A model generated the notes under the pieces. It saw only the letters and a program-made list of their open reading frames with translations. It was not told the origin of the DNA and ran no database searches. This document shows positions 1-13,200 of a stretch of 37,279 nucleotides of DNA, piece after piece. Numbering within the stretch: position 1 is the first letter of the stretch; each line of letters opens with the position of its first letter. The position numbers and the translations under genes were made by a program. This DNA is from Symbiodinium natans (lineage: Eukaryota > Sar > Dinophyceae > Suessiales > Symbiodiniaceae): assembly GCA_905221605.1 (NCBI GenBank), contig CAJNDS010002236.1:525086-562364 (forward strand), read 5' to 3'.

Positions 1-401
1 GGGTTTAGGGTTTAGGGTTGCGGGTATTAGGGTTTCGGGTATTAGGGTTTCGGGTACTAGGGTTTCGGGTATTAGGGTGGAGGGTTCAGGGTTGAGGGTT
101 GAGGGATTCAGGGCTGAGGGCTTAGGGGCCGAGGGAGCTCTTGGACCCCGAGGAACATGTCCACGTGCCCGCAGCACGTGCCAGTCACCAGGGAGGAGAC
201 TCGGCTCGTGGGCTCCCCAGCCGGGCAGCTGCTGCTGGAGCTCACGAGGTCGCCACCCTTGGCTTAAGAACCCCCCCCCCCCCCCAAAAAAAAGAAAGAG
301 GAAAAGACAAACAAAAAGCAAAACGAAGACACGCTTCCTTACAAGGGCAACATAGGAATCTATCATCTCTTTGTGTGTTTTTTGGTGTAAGCACATGGCA
401 G
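1..401. repeat. Intronic degenerate TTTAGGG repeats, then low-complexity spacer
   Basis: The window opens in TTTAGGG-like repeats that drift to variants such as GGGTATTAGGGTTTC up to about 130. A unique GC-rich stretch and a C-run/A-run (271-300) follow. An AG at 400-401 ends the interval and gives a good acceptor for the exon at 402. I see no convincing coding frame; the open frames here are low complexity. It is probably the 3' part of an intron of gene 1. Confidence 0.6.
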
Positions 402-860
402 GTCGCCGAAGCCGCTCTTAGACGCGCTGGTGGAGTGCCTGAACCTCTCCATCGACTTGGCCACCTCCTCCACCTCCAACACTGTGGACATCGTGCTCTT
501 CTTCATCCGCCTCTACGCGCGGGTCATGAGCGCCGTGACCTTCCTGTGGCAAAACCTGATGGCGTGCCATAGGGCGAGGCAGAAGAACTGGCAGTTCGGC
601 TTTCCCAAGGAGGGGAGCGAGAAGAGGCAGGAGATGAAGAAGCACCTTGAGCAGGCCATGAAGGACCACCAGGTCCGAATGCTGCTGGATGGGGGCATCA
701 TGCGCTGCCTCAAGTCCTGGATTGAAGAGCTCGAGGCAAGCTCCCAACAGAACCCCCGGTTGATCGACAAGAACACGGAGCGCATCTGCGACATCCACGC
801 CCACATCCTCCTGCTGCTGCGCAGCCTGCCCCTCGAAGCCAAGCCGGCCAGGACAGCCAG
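402..860 (+). CDS. Gene 1 exon: helical segment (partial gene)
   Basis: The frame is open from the acceptor ...CATGGCAG|G at 401 to a stop at 889-891. It reads SPKPLLDALVECLNLSIDLA at the start and later LFFIRLYARVMSAVTFLWQ and DIHAHILLLLRSL. It is strongly G/C in third positions and compositionally soluble-helical. The 3' end is unresolved because there is no GT donor between the last conserved residues and the stop; a GC or GA donor near 835-865 is likely. It fits the N-terminal half of the DUF3638-type family, where a similar helical region precedes the exon at 1145. Confidence 0.75.
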
Positions 861-3800
861 AGCTCGCAATGATGCCCTTAGCTATCCCTGAACTCAAATT
901 AAAATTAATAAAGCCCCGAGGAAAAGCTCGATACTCCCCTTCCCACCACTCCCCCAACATGCCAGGAAGGAGGAGCGCGCCTCCAGCACGTTGCTGAGGC
1001 TGATTTGGAACTGCTTTTCAGGTTTCTATGGGCCATAAATCCCTATGTAACCCTATATACAACCCCATATAACCCTAAACCCTAAACCCTAAACCCTAAA
1101 AACCCTAAACCCTAAACCCCAAACCCCAAACCCTAAACCTTAAGTGGGCCCCGAGGATGGTCCAGAGCCTCTTGGGCTCCCTGGCCTGCCTCATGGCGCA
1201 CCACAGCTGGAATTGCGGCTTCCTTCAGATGCCAGAGCCCGAAGCTCTGCGGGTTTAGGGTTTAGGGTTTAGGGTTTAGGGTTTAGGGTTTAGGGTTTAG
1301 GGTTTAGGGTTTAGGGGCTTTAAGGGGTGTTAAGTGGGGTTTCATGGGTTGGGGCTTGAAAGGGGTTCTTACAGGATTGAGAGTTCTTTTTCAGGGTTTT
1401 AGAGTTTTGGAGAAGGTTTTAGGGTTAGGTGGTTTTAAGTTTTTTGAAGATGTTTGAGAGGTATTTCTTGGGGTTTTAAAGGTCTTCGAGTTTTTGAGAA
1501 TGCTTTAGGGTTAAGGGGCTTTGGGGTTTTTAGGGGGTTTAAGGGTTTGGAGTTTAACAGTTGGATGGGCATTCCCCTTTTTGAGCATGTCATGGATGAG
1601 CAGGCGCTTGTAAATCATGTGCGCCTCTTAGCCCTTGTGGGTAGTTCCCTAAATTAGGGTCAGTTTTGAGGACCCAAAAAGGGAGCCCAAGCAAGAGCGC
1701 GAATTCATGAGCCTTAGCCTACCTACATCCTTGAGTCGTGAAGACGTGGCAACGGTTCAGACCATGACTACTCAACCCCGAACCCTAAACCCTGGACCCT
1801 AAACCCTCAACCCTCTAAACCCGAAACCCTAAATCCCTAAACCCCGAACCCTGGACCCCCAAGGAAGTGATGGAAGTGGTCCAGACCCACCGGCGCTTCT
1901 TAGTGGAGTGGCTTGAAAGTTGCCCGGACTCCGAGTCAGGATCCCGCGACTTCCAGCAGGCCCTGAACCAGGTGGGTGGGAGTTGAGTTCAGGGTGTAGG
2001 GTTTAGGGTTTGGGGGTTAGGGTTTAGGGTTTAGGGTTTAGGGTTTGGGGTTTGGGGTTTGGGGTTTGGGGTTTGGGGTTCGGGGTTTGGGGTTTGGGGT
2101 TTGGGGTTTGGGGGTTGGGGGTTGGGGGTTAGGTTAGGGTTAAGGGTTTAGGGTACCTTAAATACACGGTTGCCCAGACATCTGGCTTAGAGAGTTTTTG
2201 AGTCAGGTGTTCGAGCACTATGCGGTTCCTGACCAGGCCGGCCACGCAGAAAAATGCTTAGGATTGTTTTGGGGGGCATCTTCGAAAACAGGGCCCCTCC
2301 CCTCCCCTCCCCCCGCCCCCATACCCAAAAAAAAGGGAAATACAATATAGAAAAGAACAAGAATCAAAATGTACCCTTCGGAGCCCCTGAAACCGGGTTT
2401 CAGGCCGGCGATGGCAGCACGCCAGCGTCCGACAGGGCCTGGGCCCGGATCAACGACGACGTGATCAACTCCATGGGATGTTTCGCGTTGGATCCCGCGG
2501 GGAGCAGCACATCCATCAAGCTCCTGCCGAGAAACTTGCTGGCTCTTGGTAGCGTTTTGTTGTCGGAAGTACATATGTATATGTGTATACACACAGACAC
2601 ATACGCACATAGATAGATAGATATATATATATATATATATATATGTATATGTATATACACAGACAGACAGACGTACAGACATACATACATACATACATAC
2701 ATGCATGCATACATACATACATACATACATACATACATACACGCACACACACACACATTGACATACATCGACACACATTGACATCTAGAAATATGTCGTC
2801 TCTGAAGGAAAGGAGGTCTACTGGCTGGAGATTAACGTCCAGCTGCTCCAGGTCTCCATGCGGGGAGTCTCCGTCCAGGCCCTGGAGCAAGCCATCATCA
2901 AGAGCACGGACTTGCAGGCGGTGCTGTACAAGAGGCTTTGGCTCAACTTAGGGTGTAGGGTTTAGGGTTTAGGGTTTAGGGCTTAGGGCTCTCAGGGCTC
3001 AGGGCTTAGGGTTAACCAACAGTGGAGCTTGAAACCGTCAGGCTCCCTTGTATGTTGCAGGGACGCAGTTTGAGAGCTTGTTTGATAGTCTCTTCTTGGA
3101 GAAGCCAAGGAAAGGCCATGAGATCCGAAGCTTGCAAGGATCCATTACCCTCGAGTCAGACACTGTGTCGGTGGTGGAGCTTATGTCCCACAGCCTGATG
3201 GTCTTAAAGTGGTGGCCGTTGAGCCCGGGTCAGCCTGGCTTTCTGCCCCTGTGCACTCTCGATGACGAGGCTCTTCTTAAGCGAGCAGGGTTTTCGGGTT
3301 TAGAAGCGGAAGCGACCCCGCCGCACCAGAGGCTCCAATCGTAAAACCCCCTAAACCTTGAACCCTAAACCCCAAACCCTAGACCCTGAAACCTAAACGC
3401 CCTAAACCCGAAAGGCAAGAGTTCCATACAAGCGGCGCGGAACAGGAAAGAGCCAACACGCCATTCAAACTGTTGCGTTTTTCTCCCTGACACAATGTGC
3501 AACATGAGCCAGAACCCCTAAACCCTAAACCCTTTCTAAACCCTAAACCCTCAAGCCTAAACCCTCCCGACACCTGCTGGACGAGTTGGCGCTGCTTCCA
3601 CATGGCTACCTCCCGCCACTGCAAGGGATGACGAAACCCTCGAAAAGACCCTGAAGCCCTAGATCCCAAAAACCCGAAAACCACGACTCCCTGAAGCCCT
3701 AAACAACCCTGAACTACCCCTAGAGCTACGAAGGGTTATAAAGCCCCTGTTAAAGCCCCCTAAACAAGCCCCAGCCCAGGAGTACGACCCCGAAGATTTG

Positions 3801-6800
3801 CCCCTTGGCTCGGAATGGGCCAGCGAGCTCCTGGACCCGATCCAGAAGCGGTTTTTCGAGCCCCCGGCTCTCGGGCTGCCCTTTGGGCAGCCGGCGAAGC
3901 TCTTCCTGAAGCTCGGATTTCGGGGGTTTGGGGGTTGAGAGTTGAGGGTTTAGGGTTTAGGGTTTAGGGTTTTGGGGGCTTCCGGGGCTTTAGGGGGCTT
4001 TAGGGGCTTTTGGGGGCTTCAGCTTCAGGGGCTTCATCTTCAGGGGCTCTTTAGGGGCTCTTTTGGGGGCTTTTTTGAGGCCTCCTCAGGATGCTCTGCA
4101 TGTGGCGCGTCAGCCAAGAACCCCAAACTCCATGGTGCAGATGTGCCTTGGGTTCACCCTAAGCACAAGACCCTAAACCGTCTTAGGGCTTAGGGTTTTG
4201 GACCCTAAACCCCAAACTCACCCCTAGACCCTTAAGCCTTGCGAGCAGCCAGGTCTTAGGGCTTAGGGTTTTGGAAGCCTTTAGGGTTCGGGCTTGTGGC
4301 CTTGTGAGCTGAGACCCAAAGCCTTAAACCTTTTCAACCTTAAAATGCCTATGGTTCGGGTCTAGGGTTTAGGGTTTAGGGTTTAGGGTTTAGGGTTTAG
4401 GGGTTACGGGTTGGGGGTTTAGGGTTTAGGGTTTAGGGTTTAGGGTTTGGGGTTTAGGGTTTGGGGTTTAGAGTTTAGGGTTTAGGGTTTAGGGGTTACG
4501 GGTTGGGGGTTTAGGGTTTATCATAGTGTTTAGGGTTAGGGTTTAGGGCCCTAGAAGCCCTCAGCCCTATCAGCCCAAAAACCCTCGACCCAAACCCCAC
4601 TATACACCCAAGCGCTAAACCCTCTTCCTGAACATACCCTAAACCCCTAAACCTTAGACTCTTCAACTTAGGCCTTAAACCCTAAACCTTAAACTCTTCA
4701 ACTTAAACCCTAAACCCTAAACCCTAAACCCTAAACCCTAAACCCTAAACCCTAAACCCTAAACCCTAAACCCTAAACCCTAAACCCTAAACCCTAAACC
4801 CTAAACCCTAAACCCCCAAAACTCCCCCAAAAGCCCCCCAAAAAGCCCGAGGAACAGCGAGGCCTCGGCCTCGGCCGCAGTTCTCCACGTGGCCGTGTGC
4901 CATCCCCAAGTCCCCCGACGAACCTGGAAGGCAGGGTTTAGGGTTTAGGGTTTAGGGTTTGGGGTTTAGGGTTTAGGGTTTAGGGTTTCGGGTTTAGGGT
5001 TTGGGGTTTAGGGTTTAGGGTTTAGGGTTTGGGGTTTAGGGCTTGGGGGTTTGGGGTTTAGGTTTAGGGCTTGGGGGTTTAGGGTCTTGTAGGGTTTACG
5101 GCTGAGGGCGGTCCCTTTTTTCGGCCCCCCCGCCCGCGTCTGTTGACACGCAATCCTAAGCCTTCAACTCAAAGTCACTACCCGCCAACATTGGCCGAGA
5201 GCCTACATCAACCAAACCCCAGCCACCAACCATGAAACCCTAAACCACAAGCTTCAAACCCAAACCCCAAACCCCAAGACCCAACACCCTAAACCCTAAA
5301 CCCTAAACCGTAAACCCTAAACCACCGCGGCCAGCCTTTCGGCAGGAAGTGCTGCTCTTCCGTGACCTCCAAATGGTGCAGATCTTCGGAATTCACAGCC
5401 ACGGCCACCGCTTCTATCGCGTTCTTGAGCTTCATGCCTGCATCTGGGTAAGCTGAGCTGTGCTGGGTGACGGCTGACAGGCTTAAGTGCGATACGATTT
5501 TCTCGTTGCATCTGTGTCTGCACTCCGGATTGAACACGTTGACACCTTGTGTAGATGATGTTTGTAGGAACAGCCATATTCGGTGTAGGGTTTACGGCCC
5601 CTTGCGTGCTGAGGTGGAGCTCAGATTGCCGCTTCAGCCTCTGCCACCTCCAGCCGAGCTTCAATGACCCCAAACGCCCTGTCAGCGCACTTTGCATTAG
5701 GTTGCTTGCACGTCCAAGCCGTCCCAGAGGGTTGAGTGTTGAGGGTTTAGGGCGCAAGGTTTCGGGAAAACCTGAAGCCCTGAACCCCAACACCCTCCCA
5801 GAGCTCTAAACCGTACACCCCCTAAACCCCCTAAACCCCCTAAACCCCCTAAACCCCCTAAACCCCCTAAACCCCCTAAACCCCCTAAACCCCCTAAACC
5901 CCCTAAACCCCCTAACCCCCCTAAACCCCCTAAACCCCCTAAACCCCCTAAACCCCCTAAACCCCCTAAACCCCCTAAACCCCCTAAACCCCCTAAACCC
6001 CCTAAACCCCCTAAACCCCCTAAACCCCCTAAACCCCCTAAACCCCCTAAAACCCTAAATCCCCAAACTTCTCCCCCCACCCCCTCCAAATCCCCGAAGC
6101 ATTCGTGGACAGGACCGTCGCGCACCGTGGTCAGCCTTGGAGCGTTTCGAAGCTGGTGAGCCAGAGGACTTGGAGAGGGTTTAGGGTTTAGGGTTTAGGG
6201 GGTTTGGGGGGGAGGGAAGGGCTCGAACCCTGAACAGCAAACCCGGAACCCCAAACCCTGATCCCCCAACCCCCAAACCCTACACACCAAACCCGAAACC
6301 CCAAACCCTGAACCCCAAACCCTAAATCCCTAACCCCTAAACCCCAAGCCCTAAACCCCAAGCCCTAAACCCCAAACCCCAAACCCCAAACCCCAAACCC
6401 CAAACCCCAAACCCCAAACCCCAACCTCTAAACCCCAAACCCTAAACCCCAAACCCTGAACCCCAAACCCTAAATCCCTAAATCCTAAACCCCAAGCCCC
6501 AAGCCCCAAACCCCAAACCCTAAACCCTAAAAACTAAACCCTAAACCCTAAACCCTAAACCCTAAACCCTAAGAGGAGCTGAGGGCCCATCCCGCCTCGG
6601 TCACCGTCTGCCGGCGTGAGGTCCAGGCGCCTACGGCGCTGGAGGAGGAAAGCACAAAAGGGGCAGGGGGTTTAGGGTTTAGGGTTTAGGGTTTAGGGTT
6701 TAGGGTTTGGGGTTTGGGGTTTGGGGTTTGGGGTTTGGGGTTGAGGGTTGCGGGTTTCGGGTTTCGGGTTTCTTTAGGGTTAGGGGTTGCGGTTTCAGGG

Positions 6801-7217
6801 TTTAGGCTTGGGTTTGATTCGGGTCTGCCGCTTGACCCCCCCCAGAACAGTTCCTAAGGTGTTTCGAGGCGGTGCTGGGTTCCGCGGTCTTGACGGCTGT
6901 TTGGGGCTTTGGGGCTCCTTGGGTCAGGCCTTGTTGGGATCCTACGGGGTGAGGGTTTTGGGTTCTGGGGGTTAGGGCACTCGCTCCCCTGACAGGCTCT
7001 GGAAGCGCTCGACTGGACTCGAAACCAAGATCAGGAGGAGAACGACCACGCGGAGTCGGACTCCGATTCCGACGCCGACATCGAGTCCTTGCAGAAGGAC
7101 TTCTGGGGGGGGTATAAGGAGGCACCCCCTAGAAGGGACCCTGAACCTTATTCCCTTATATCACCCTCATATATACCTTATATAGTCCCTATATATACCT
7201 TATCTACTCCTTATATA

Positions 7218-7249
<32 letters not shown>

Positions 7250-10200
7250 CCTTATACGGTCCCTACCATTCTCCTAGAAAGGACGTGGTCGAGTTCCGGG
7301 AGACCTCTCAGCCCCCGGAGCCCGGGGACAAGATGAAGCTGGTGAAGGTCGCCATGCTGCCGCCACCAACCTTCATCGCCCTCGTCGAGTCCAGCAAGGC
7401 TCAAAAGGGCACCAAGGGAGGGACCCTTGTAAAGGGACCATAGGGGTTACTTAGGAGTGATCTCTAGAAACTGCTTAGGGGGGGCGATATTTTAAGGTTT
7501 TTTTCTAGGGGCTATATAGGGGAATCTTATGAAGGGTCCCCCCCTCTAGGGGTCCCTGTACCCCTTCCAAAAAAAGGTGATCCTACAGATGCCGGATGGC
7601 TCTGAGAAGACATTTCCGGCGGAGGAGGTGCAGAACGCAGCCGGTATGCCGATTGTCAAGAACCTCAACGTCAACAAGTTCCGGGAGATCAGCTTCAAAC
7701 TCGGCAAGGAGGAGGATCTCGAGGCATCGCCGAGGTCGACCGTCAAGCACCTTGGGGAGAAAAACCTGAGCCAGAAGAATTGGGGCTCGTCTACCCTATA
7801 TCTGGAGGTTTGTCTATATTTATGGCTATTTTTTTTTTTTGGGGGGGGGTTCTCGATTCTAACATGGTAAGGGTACCCAGAAAGGAGCATCATGTGCATG
7901 TCGTCCCCGAGGTACCACCTGGACGTGGAGATTGCCGAGGTCCAGACCGAAGGGACAAAGGCCACGTAGGGTTTCAACATGTTCGTTTTGAAGCTAGGGT
8001 CTAGGGCTTAAGGTATCCGAAGTCCGCATGCACCCCCCCCCCTCCTCAACAAACCACCCAAAAGCCAAAAGCCAAAACCCAAAATCCTAAACCCTAAACC
8101 CTAAATAGACACGCATTCAGATCCCAGATGTTCAGTCTCTTTTGGGGACGGCTGCTGGCCACTACGGATTTTCGGAGCTTGATCTTTTGTCTTCTTGCCG
8201 TTCGCTCAAGCCCTCCGAGTCCTGCATCCCCAAGACCTGATTCCTAAACCCGAACCCTGTGACGCCTTAAACCCTAAACTCTACACCCCAAAGCCCTAAA
8301 CCATAAGCTCTCGACCCCAAAACACCTTAAACCCTAAACCCCAAACCCCTACACCCTAAACCCCTAAACCCTAAACCCTAAAGCCCCAAAGCCCTAACAC
8401 CCTAACACCCTAACAGCCTAACACCCTAGCACCCTAACTCCCTAACACCCTAGCACTCTAACTCCCTAACTCCCTAACACCCTAACACCCTAACACCCTA
8501 ACAGCCTAACACCCTAACACCCTAACACCCTAACACCCTAACACCCTAACACCCTAACGCCCTAACACCCTCACACCCTAACACCCTAACACCCTAACAC
8601 CCTAACACGCTAAACCCCAAACACTAACCCTCTATCCTGATTGTTTGATTATTCTTTGAGTTGTGCTCCCTGTCAGGGCCGGGTGCGGATCAAGATGGTC
8701 AGCGTTGAGGATCGGCAGCCAAGAAATGAAGGTTCAGGGTTAGGGTTTAGGGTTCAGGGTTTAGGGTTTAGGGTTTAGGGTTTAGGGTTTAGGGTTTGGG
8801 GTTTAGGGTTTAGGGTTTGGGGTTTAGGGTTTAGGGTTTGGGGTTTAGGGTTTAGGGTTTAGGGTTCAGAGTTCAGGTTTTGCAAACCTAAACCCCCAGC
8901 CCTCAGCTCTAAACTGTGTTTTGTATATTTAGCTCCGCATCACGCCCGAGAGACTCACTGAAGGTCCTAAAACCTCAACCCTAAACCCTAAAACCTAAAC
9001 CCTAAACCCTAAATCCTAAACCCTAAACCCCAAACCCGAAACCCGAAACCCTAAACCCCCCTCAGCCCAGAGGAAGCCCAGATGATTGTTGAGCCGGGTC
9101 CTGGATGGGACGATCAGATGGAGCGTTGCTTGGGCCAAGTAGGACCGGCCAGGGGGGCTCTAGGGTTGAAGGGGTTCAGGGGTTCAGGGGTTTGGGGTTT
9201 AGGGTTTAGGGGTTTAGGAGTTTAGGGTTGCTTGAAGGATTTAGGGGTTTAGGAGTTTAGGGTTTAGGGTTGTTCGAGGGTTTAGGGTTTAAGGGTTTAG
9301 GGGGTTTAGGGTTGTTTGGTGTCTAGGGCTCTGTCAGGGTTGAAGGTTTAAGGGCTTCGGGGTCTAGGGCTTAAGGGTTTAAGGGTTTAGGGGTTTAAGG
9401 CTTTCAGGGTTTAGGGCTTTGATTTAAGGGTTTAGGGTTTAACGGTTTAGGGTTTGAGGTTAAGGGAAGGGTTTAGGGTTTGGGGTAAGGGATTAGGGCG
9501 GAACGCCTTGGGGTGACTGGCTTGCTGGTGGGTCGTTACCCTGATTCTCTCAAGAGGCTTATATACACCTATACGTCCTGGTGATAAGTGTCGTACTGAG
9601 CAGTACCTACACATCTTTCCTGTATTGGTTCATTCCGCGATCGCAGGAGAAATCACCAGCGAGAGCGGGGCAACGATCAGCGTGAGGATGTGTGGGACTC
9701 AGCCACGATGAGATTTGGGGTTAGGGTTTAGGGCTTAGTATAGGGTTTTTGGGTCCAGGATTTTGCGGCTTGGGTTTAGGGTTCAGGCTTCAACGCTTTC
9801 GTAGCTTCAAGCAGGGCATGCACACAGAGGGTTCTGCAGAACAATCCCAAGACGGGTTGGCCAGCCATGTTCTCCGACCGCTAAACCCTAAACCCTAAAC
9901 CCTAAACCCGAACCCCGATACCCGAAACCCTAAACCCTAAACCCGAAACCCTAACACCCCAGACCCTTCTTAAAACAGCGCCTTTCTGGTCAACATAAGT
10001 GCTCGGAACGAGAAATTGCGTTTCAATCGGCTTGGAATCGTACACCCACTAGATCTGTCGCACTACCGGCCCCTAAACACTAAACCCGAAACCCTAAACC
10101 CTAAACCGTAAACCCTAAGCAGGCCGGATGGCAACTCTTGGATCTGGCCGCGCGAGCTGATCGAGCCGGTGGGTGTTCTTGCCGACGAGGAGGGAGGGCT

Positions 10201-13200
10201 TTCGGGTTATAGGGTTTAGGGTTTAGGGTTATAGGGTTTAGGGTTTAGGGTTTAGGGTTTAGGGTTTAGGGTAATAGTTTTAGGGTTTAGGGTTTAGGGT
10301 TATAGGGTTATAAGGTTATAGGGTTATAGGGTTATAGGGTTTGGGGTTTAGGGTTTCGGGCCGAGGGTTTAGGGTTTAGGCTTTAGGGTTTAGGATTATA
10401 GGGTTGAGGGTTTAGGGTTTAGGGTTTAGGGCTACAGGGTTCAGGGTTTAGGGTTTAGGGTTTAGGCCATTGAATTTTAGTCTTCTATGTGGAGGCACCT
10501 CAAGGAGGGCGTCCTGGGTGGCCAGTGGCCCCCGGGTAGGGTCTGAATTTGGGCGCCGCCCCGTTTCTGCCAGGTTTGGGTTGAGAGGGCAGACTGTAAG
10601 GGCAACCTCCCTAAACCCAGAACCCCAGAATTTGAGGTTTAGGGTTCAGGGTTTCGGGTTTCGGGTTTAGGGTTTAGCGTTCCCTAAACAGGCCGGCACG
10701 AAGACGCACCAGCGGAAGTTGCGAGTCACGGCATTCCTCAACTACACGGCCCGGACTGGCAAGTTGCAGCTGCAGGCCGCCACGTGAAGCCCTTCACTGT
10801 GGGAGCACGAGCGCCCAAGCCCTGAACTCCCTCGACCCTGAGCCCGAGAACCCTGAATCCCTTACATCCGAGACCTGAAGCTCCTAAATCCGAACCCTAA
10901 ATCCCCTACATCCGAATCCTGACCCTCAACTCCCTCAACGCTTTCGTCACACTTTTCTTCTTGCTGCTTGTGGCCGGCCTGTTCAAGTCAGGGCAAGATG
11001 CTGAGTGGCGAGGGCGACTTTTCGAAGGAGCAGGAGGAGGCGTTCTCCGGTTTAGGGTTTAGGGTTTAGGGTTTAGGGTGCAGGGTTTAGGGTATAGGGT
11101 TTAGGGTTTGGGGTTTAGGGTAAGGGTTTAGGGTTTGGGGTTTAGGTTTGGGGTTCGGGGTTTGGGGTTCGGGGTTTGGGGTTTAGGGTTTAGGGCTAGG
11201 AGTTCAGGGCAGCAAGCTGTAAGCGATGTGATCCGATGACAGGTGTGCTACGTGCCGCTTCTGCGAAGCCATCAGCTGCTGCGTAACCTGCACTGCCTCG
11301 CCCAGCTGGCGAAGGCCGCAACGGGTTTAGGGTTCAGAGTTTAGGGTTTAGGGTTTAGGATTCAGGGTTTAGGGTTTAGGGTTTAGGGTTCAAGGTGGCG
11401 GTGGAGCCCAGTGGGGGTATGTCTCGAACTCGTGGTGGCCCGAATACACCCCCAAAGCACCATCATCCTCGTTATAAGAACCCCAATAGGCGCACCCCTC
11501 CATAGGGGAAATCCCCGATGCAGGTAGGTTTAGACTATTTCTCTATGATTATCGTCTTTCCCAGGTGCCCGGACGATTTTTGGCCCTGAAATGCGGGGAT
11601 TCTTTTTTAAAAATACTTTTCTGAAGCCTGACCGAAGCCCAAAACCCCTCACAGGATCCACTTCCGTGGGGGTAGAAGGGGGGCAATATAGGATCTAATG
11701 CAAAGCCTAAGCCGGACCCTGGCCCCTCACCCCAAGCCCCAAAACCTTAAGCCCGAAGCCCTAAAGCCCAAGCCTAAGCCGAAGACTCAGCCTAAGCCCT
11801 GAACCCTAAACCCTAACCCCTGAACCCTCTGCTGCATCAGGTCGACGGACTTGAGAATGCAGCACGCAGCGCGCAGGCGTTGAGGGGTGCCAGTTGGACG
11901 AAGCTCACTCGGCGAGGCCGCATTGGGGCGTGTTGGGATGTTTGGGGGTTTAGGGTTCGGGGCGTTTGGAATGTTTGGGGCTTGGGGATGTTGCGGGGTT
12001 TAGGGTTCAGGTTTTTGGGATGTTTGGGGGTTTTAGGGAGCTTCGGGGGGTTGAGGGGGCCGAACACTGGAAATTGCAGCATTCTCGTTTGGGTGGCTCG
12101 TTGCGGATACTCTTGGGGAAGGCAAGAAGAATTGACCTTATTAAGAGCAGTAAACGCAGCAGAAGGATAGTAACGAGATGTAACCATATAGAGCACTTCA
12201 CTAAGAATTGTTAGCAATCCGAACATAGCACTTCGATAATAATTCTTAGCAATCCGAGTGGCTGAGAAACAGTGTCAGATGGGAGCTTCGCACCGGCCGT
12301 GTCCCAGGTGAGCTCTTCCTGTCCACCTGGGTGATGCAAGGGGTGGTGCCCCAGTGCCTGCTGGAGCTGTACCACTTCTACCACGACATGCAGGACGAGA
12401 CCATCGTGCGAGCCTATCCCCTGAACTCCGACGGTGAGGAGCAGACCCCGGGAAGCTGGGACCACTGGCTTCTGGTGAGGCTGGCGATCCGAACCACTGC
12501 CAAGCACACGGGAGATCAGGGGGTCCACGCATTTGTAGCCAAGATCATTAAAGGATCCGAGGGCCTGGAGGTGCGGAGGATGGTGGACCTGCTCTTTGCG
12601 GAGGAAGGCTCGGCAGGCTTCGTCGTGGCGCAGCTCATGTCGAGGCTGGAGAACCTTTCGCACGTCCTGGCTTGGTCCAGCTCGGGCTCCGAAGTGGATG
12701 TGGTGGAGCTTCCGAGGCTGGGAATTAGCTTCGAGTGGAAGGCAGGCCAGCTCGTGTCCAAGGATTTCAAGGGCATGCGCGTGGCCACCCCTGCGCCCCC
12801 GGAGCTCTTACATCACTTCGATGGCATCCCACACAGCCTGCTACTTCAGGACCAGACGGACAGCTACCACATCCTGGTCCCCTTCGTGGCCACCCATCGG
12901 CCGAGCATAGCCTCCGACCCTTTCTCCTCCGAAGTGGTCCTGGAGCGTGAGAACCGGCTTTGGCGGCTGCATGAAACCAAGGTGTTCCTGTACGAGATGC
13001 ACCTTTCAGGGACCTTCTTGTACACCCCCACGCTCACGGCGGCCCTGTACCTCCTCTTCCTGAAGTTCCAGAACCGGAAGTATGACCAGGTCTCCCAGCT
13101 CGTTCGTGCCATAGCCACGGACAGCCCTTATCAGAAGGAGGCGCTCCACGTCTTCGAGCACCTGGGCACCCTGAACCCCGACCAGCATGCGGACGCGCAC

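Noticed and set aside
1-60. Chromosome end (telomere) because the window starts in TTTAGGG repeats
   Set aside because: The repeats are degenerate within 100 bases and identical arrays recur in both orientations through the whole window inside introns.
418-960. Reverse-strand 180-codon frame opposite the first exon
   Set aside because: Shadow of the + strand exon; it extends into intron sequence and has no motif.
2218-2784. Cys/Val/Tyr-rich reverse-strand protein
   Set aside because: Translation of (TACA)n and (TA)n microsatellite; the real exons are on the + strand on both sides.
5697-6125. 142-codon reverse-strand open frame of Gly-Gly-Leu repeats
   Set aside because: It is the translation of a 9-base telomere-variant array whose period is a multiple of three; no codon bias or start context.
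12211-13200. Reverse-strand open frames opposite the large exon
   Set aside because: Shadows of a GC3-rich + strand exon with clear family motifs and phase-consistent splicing.
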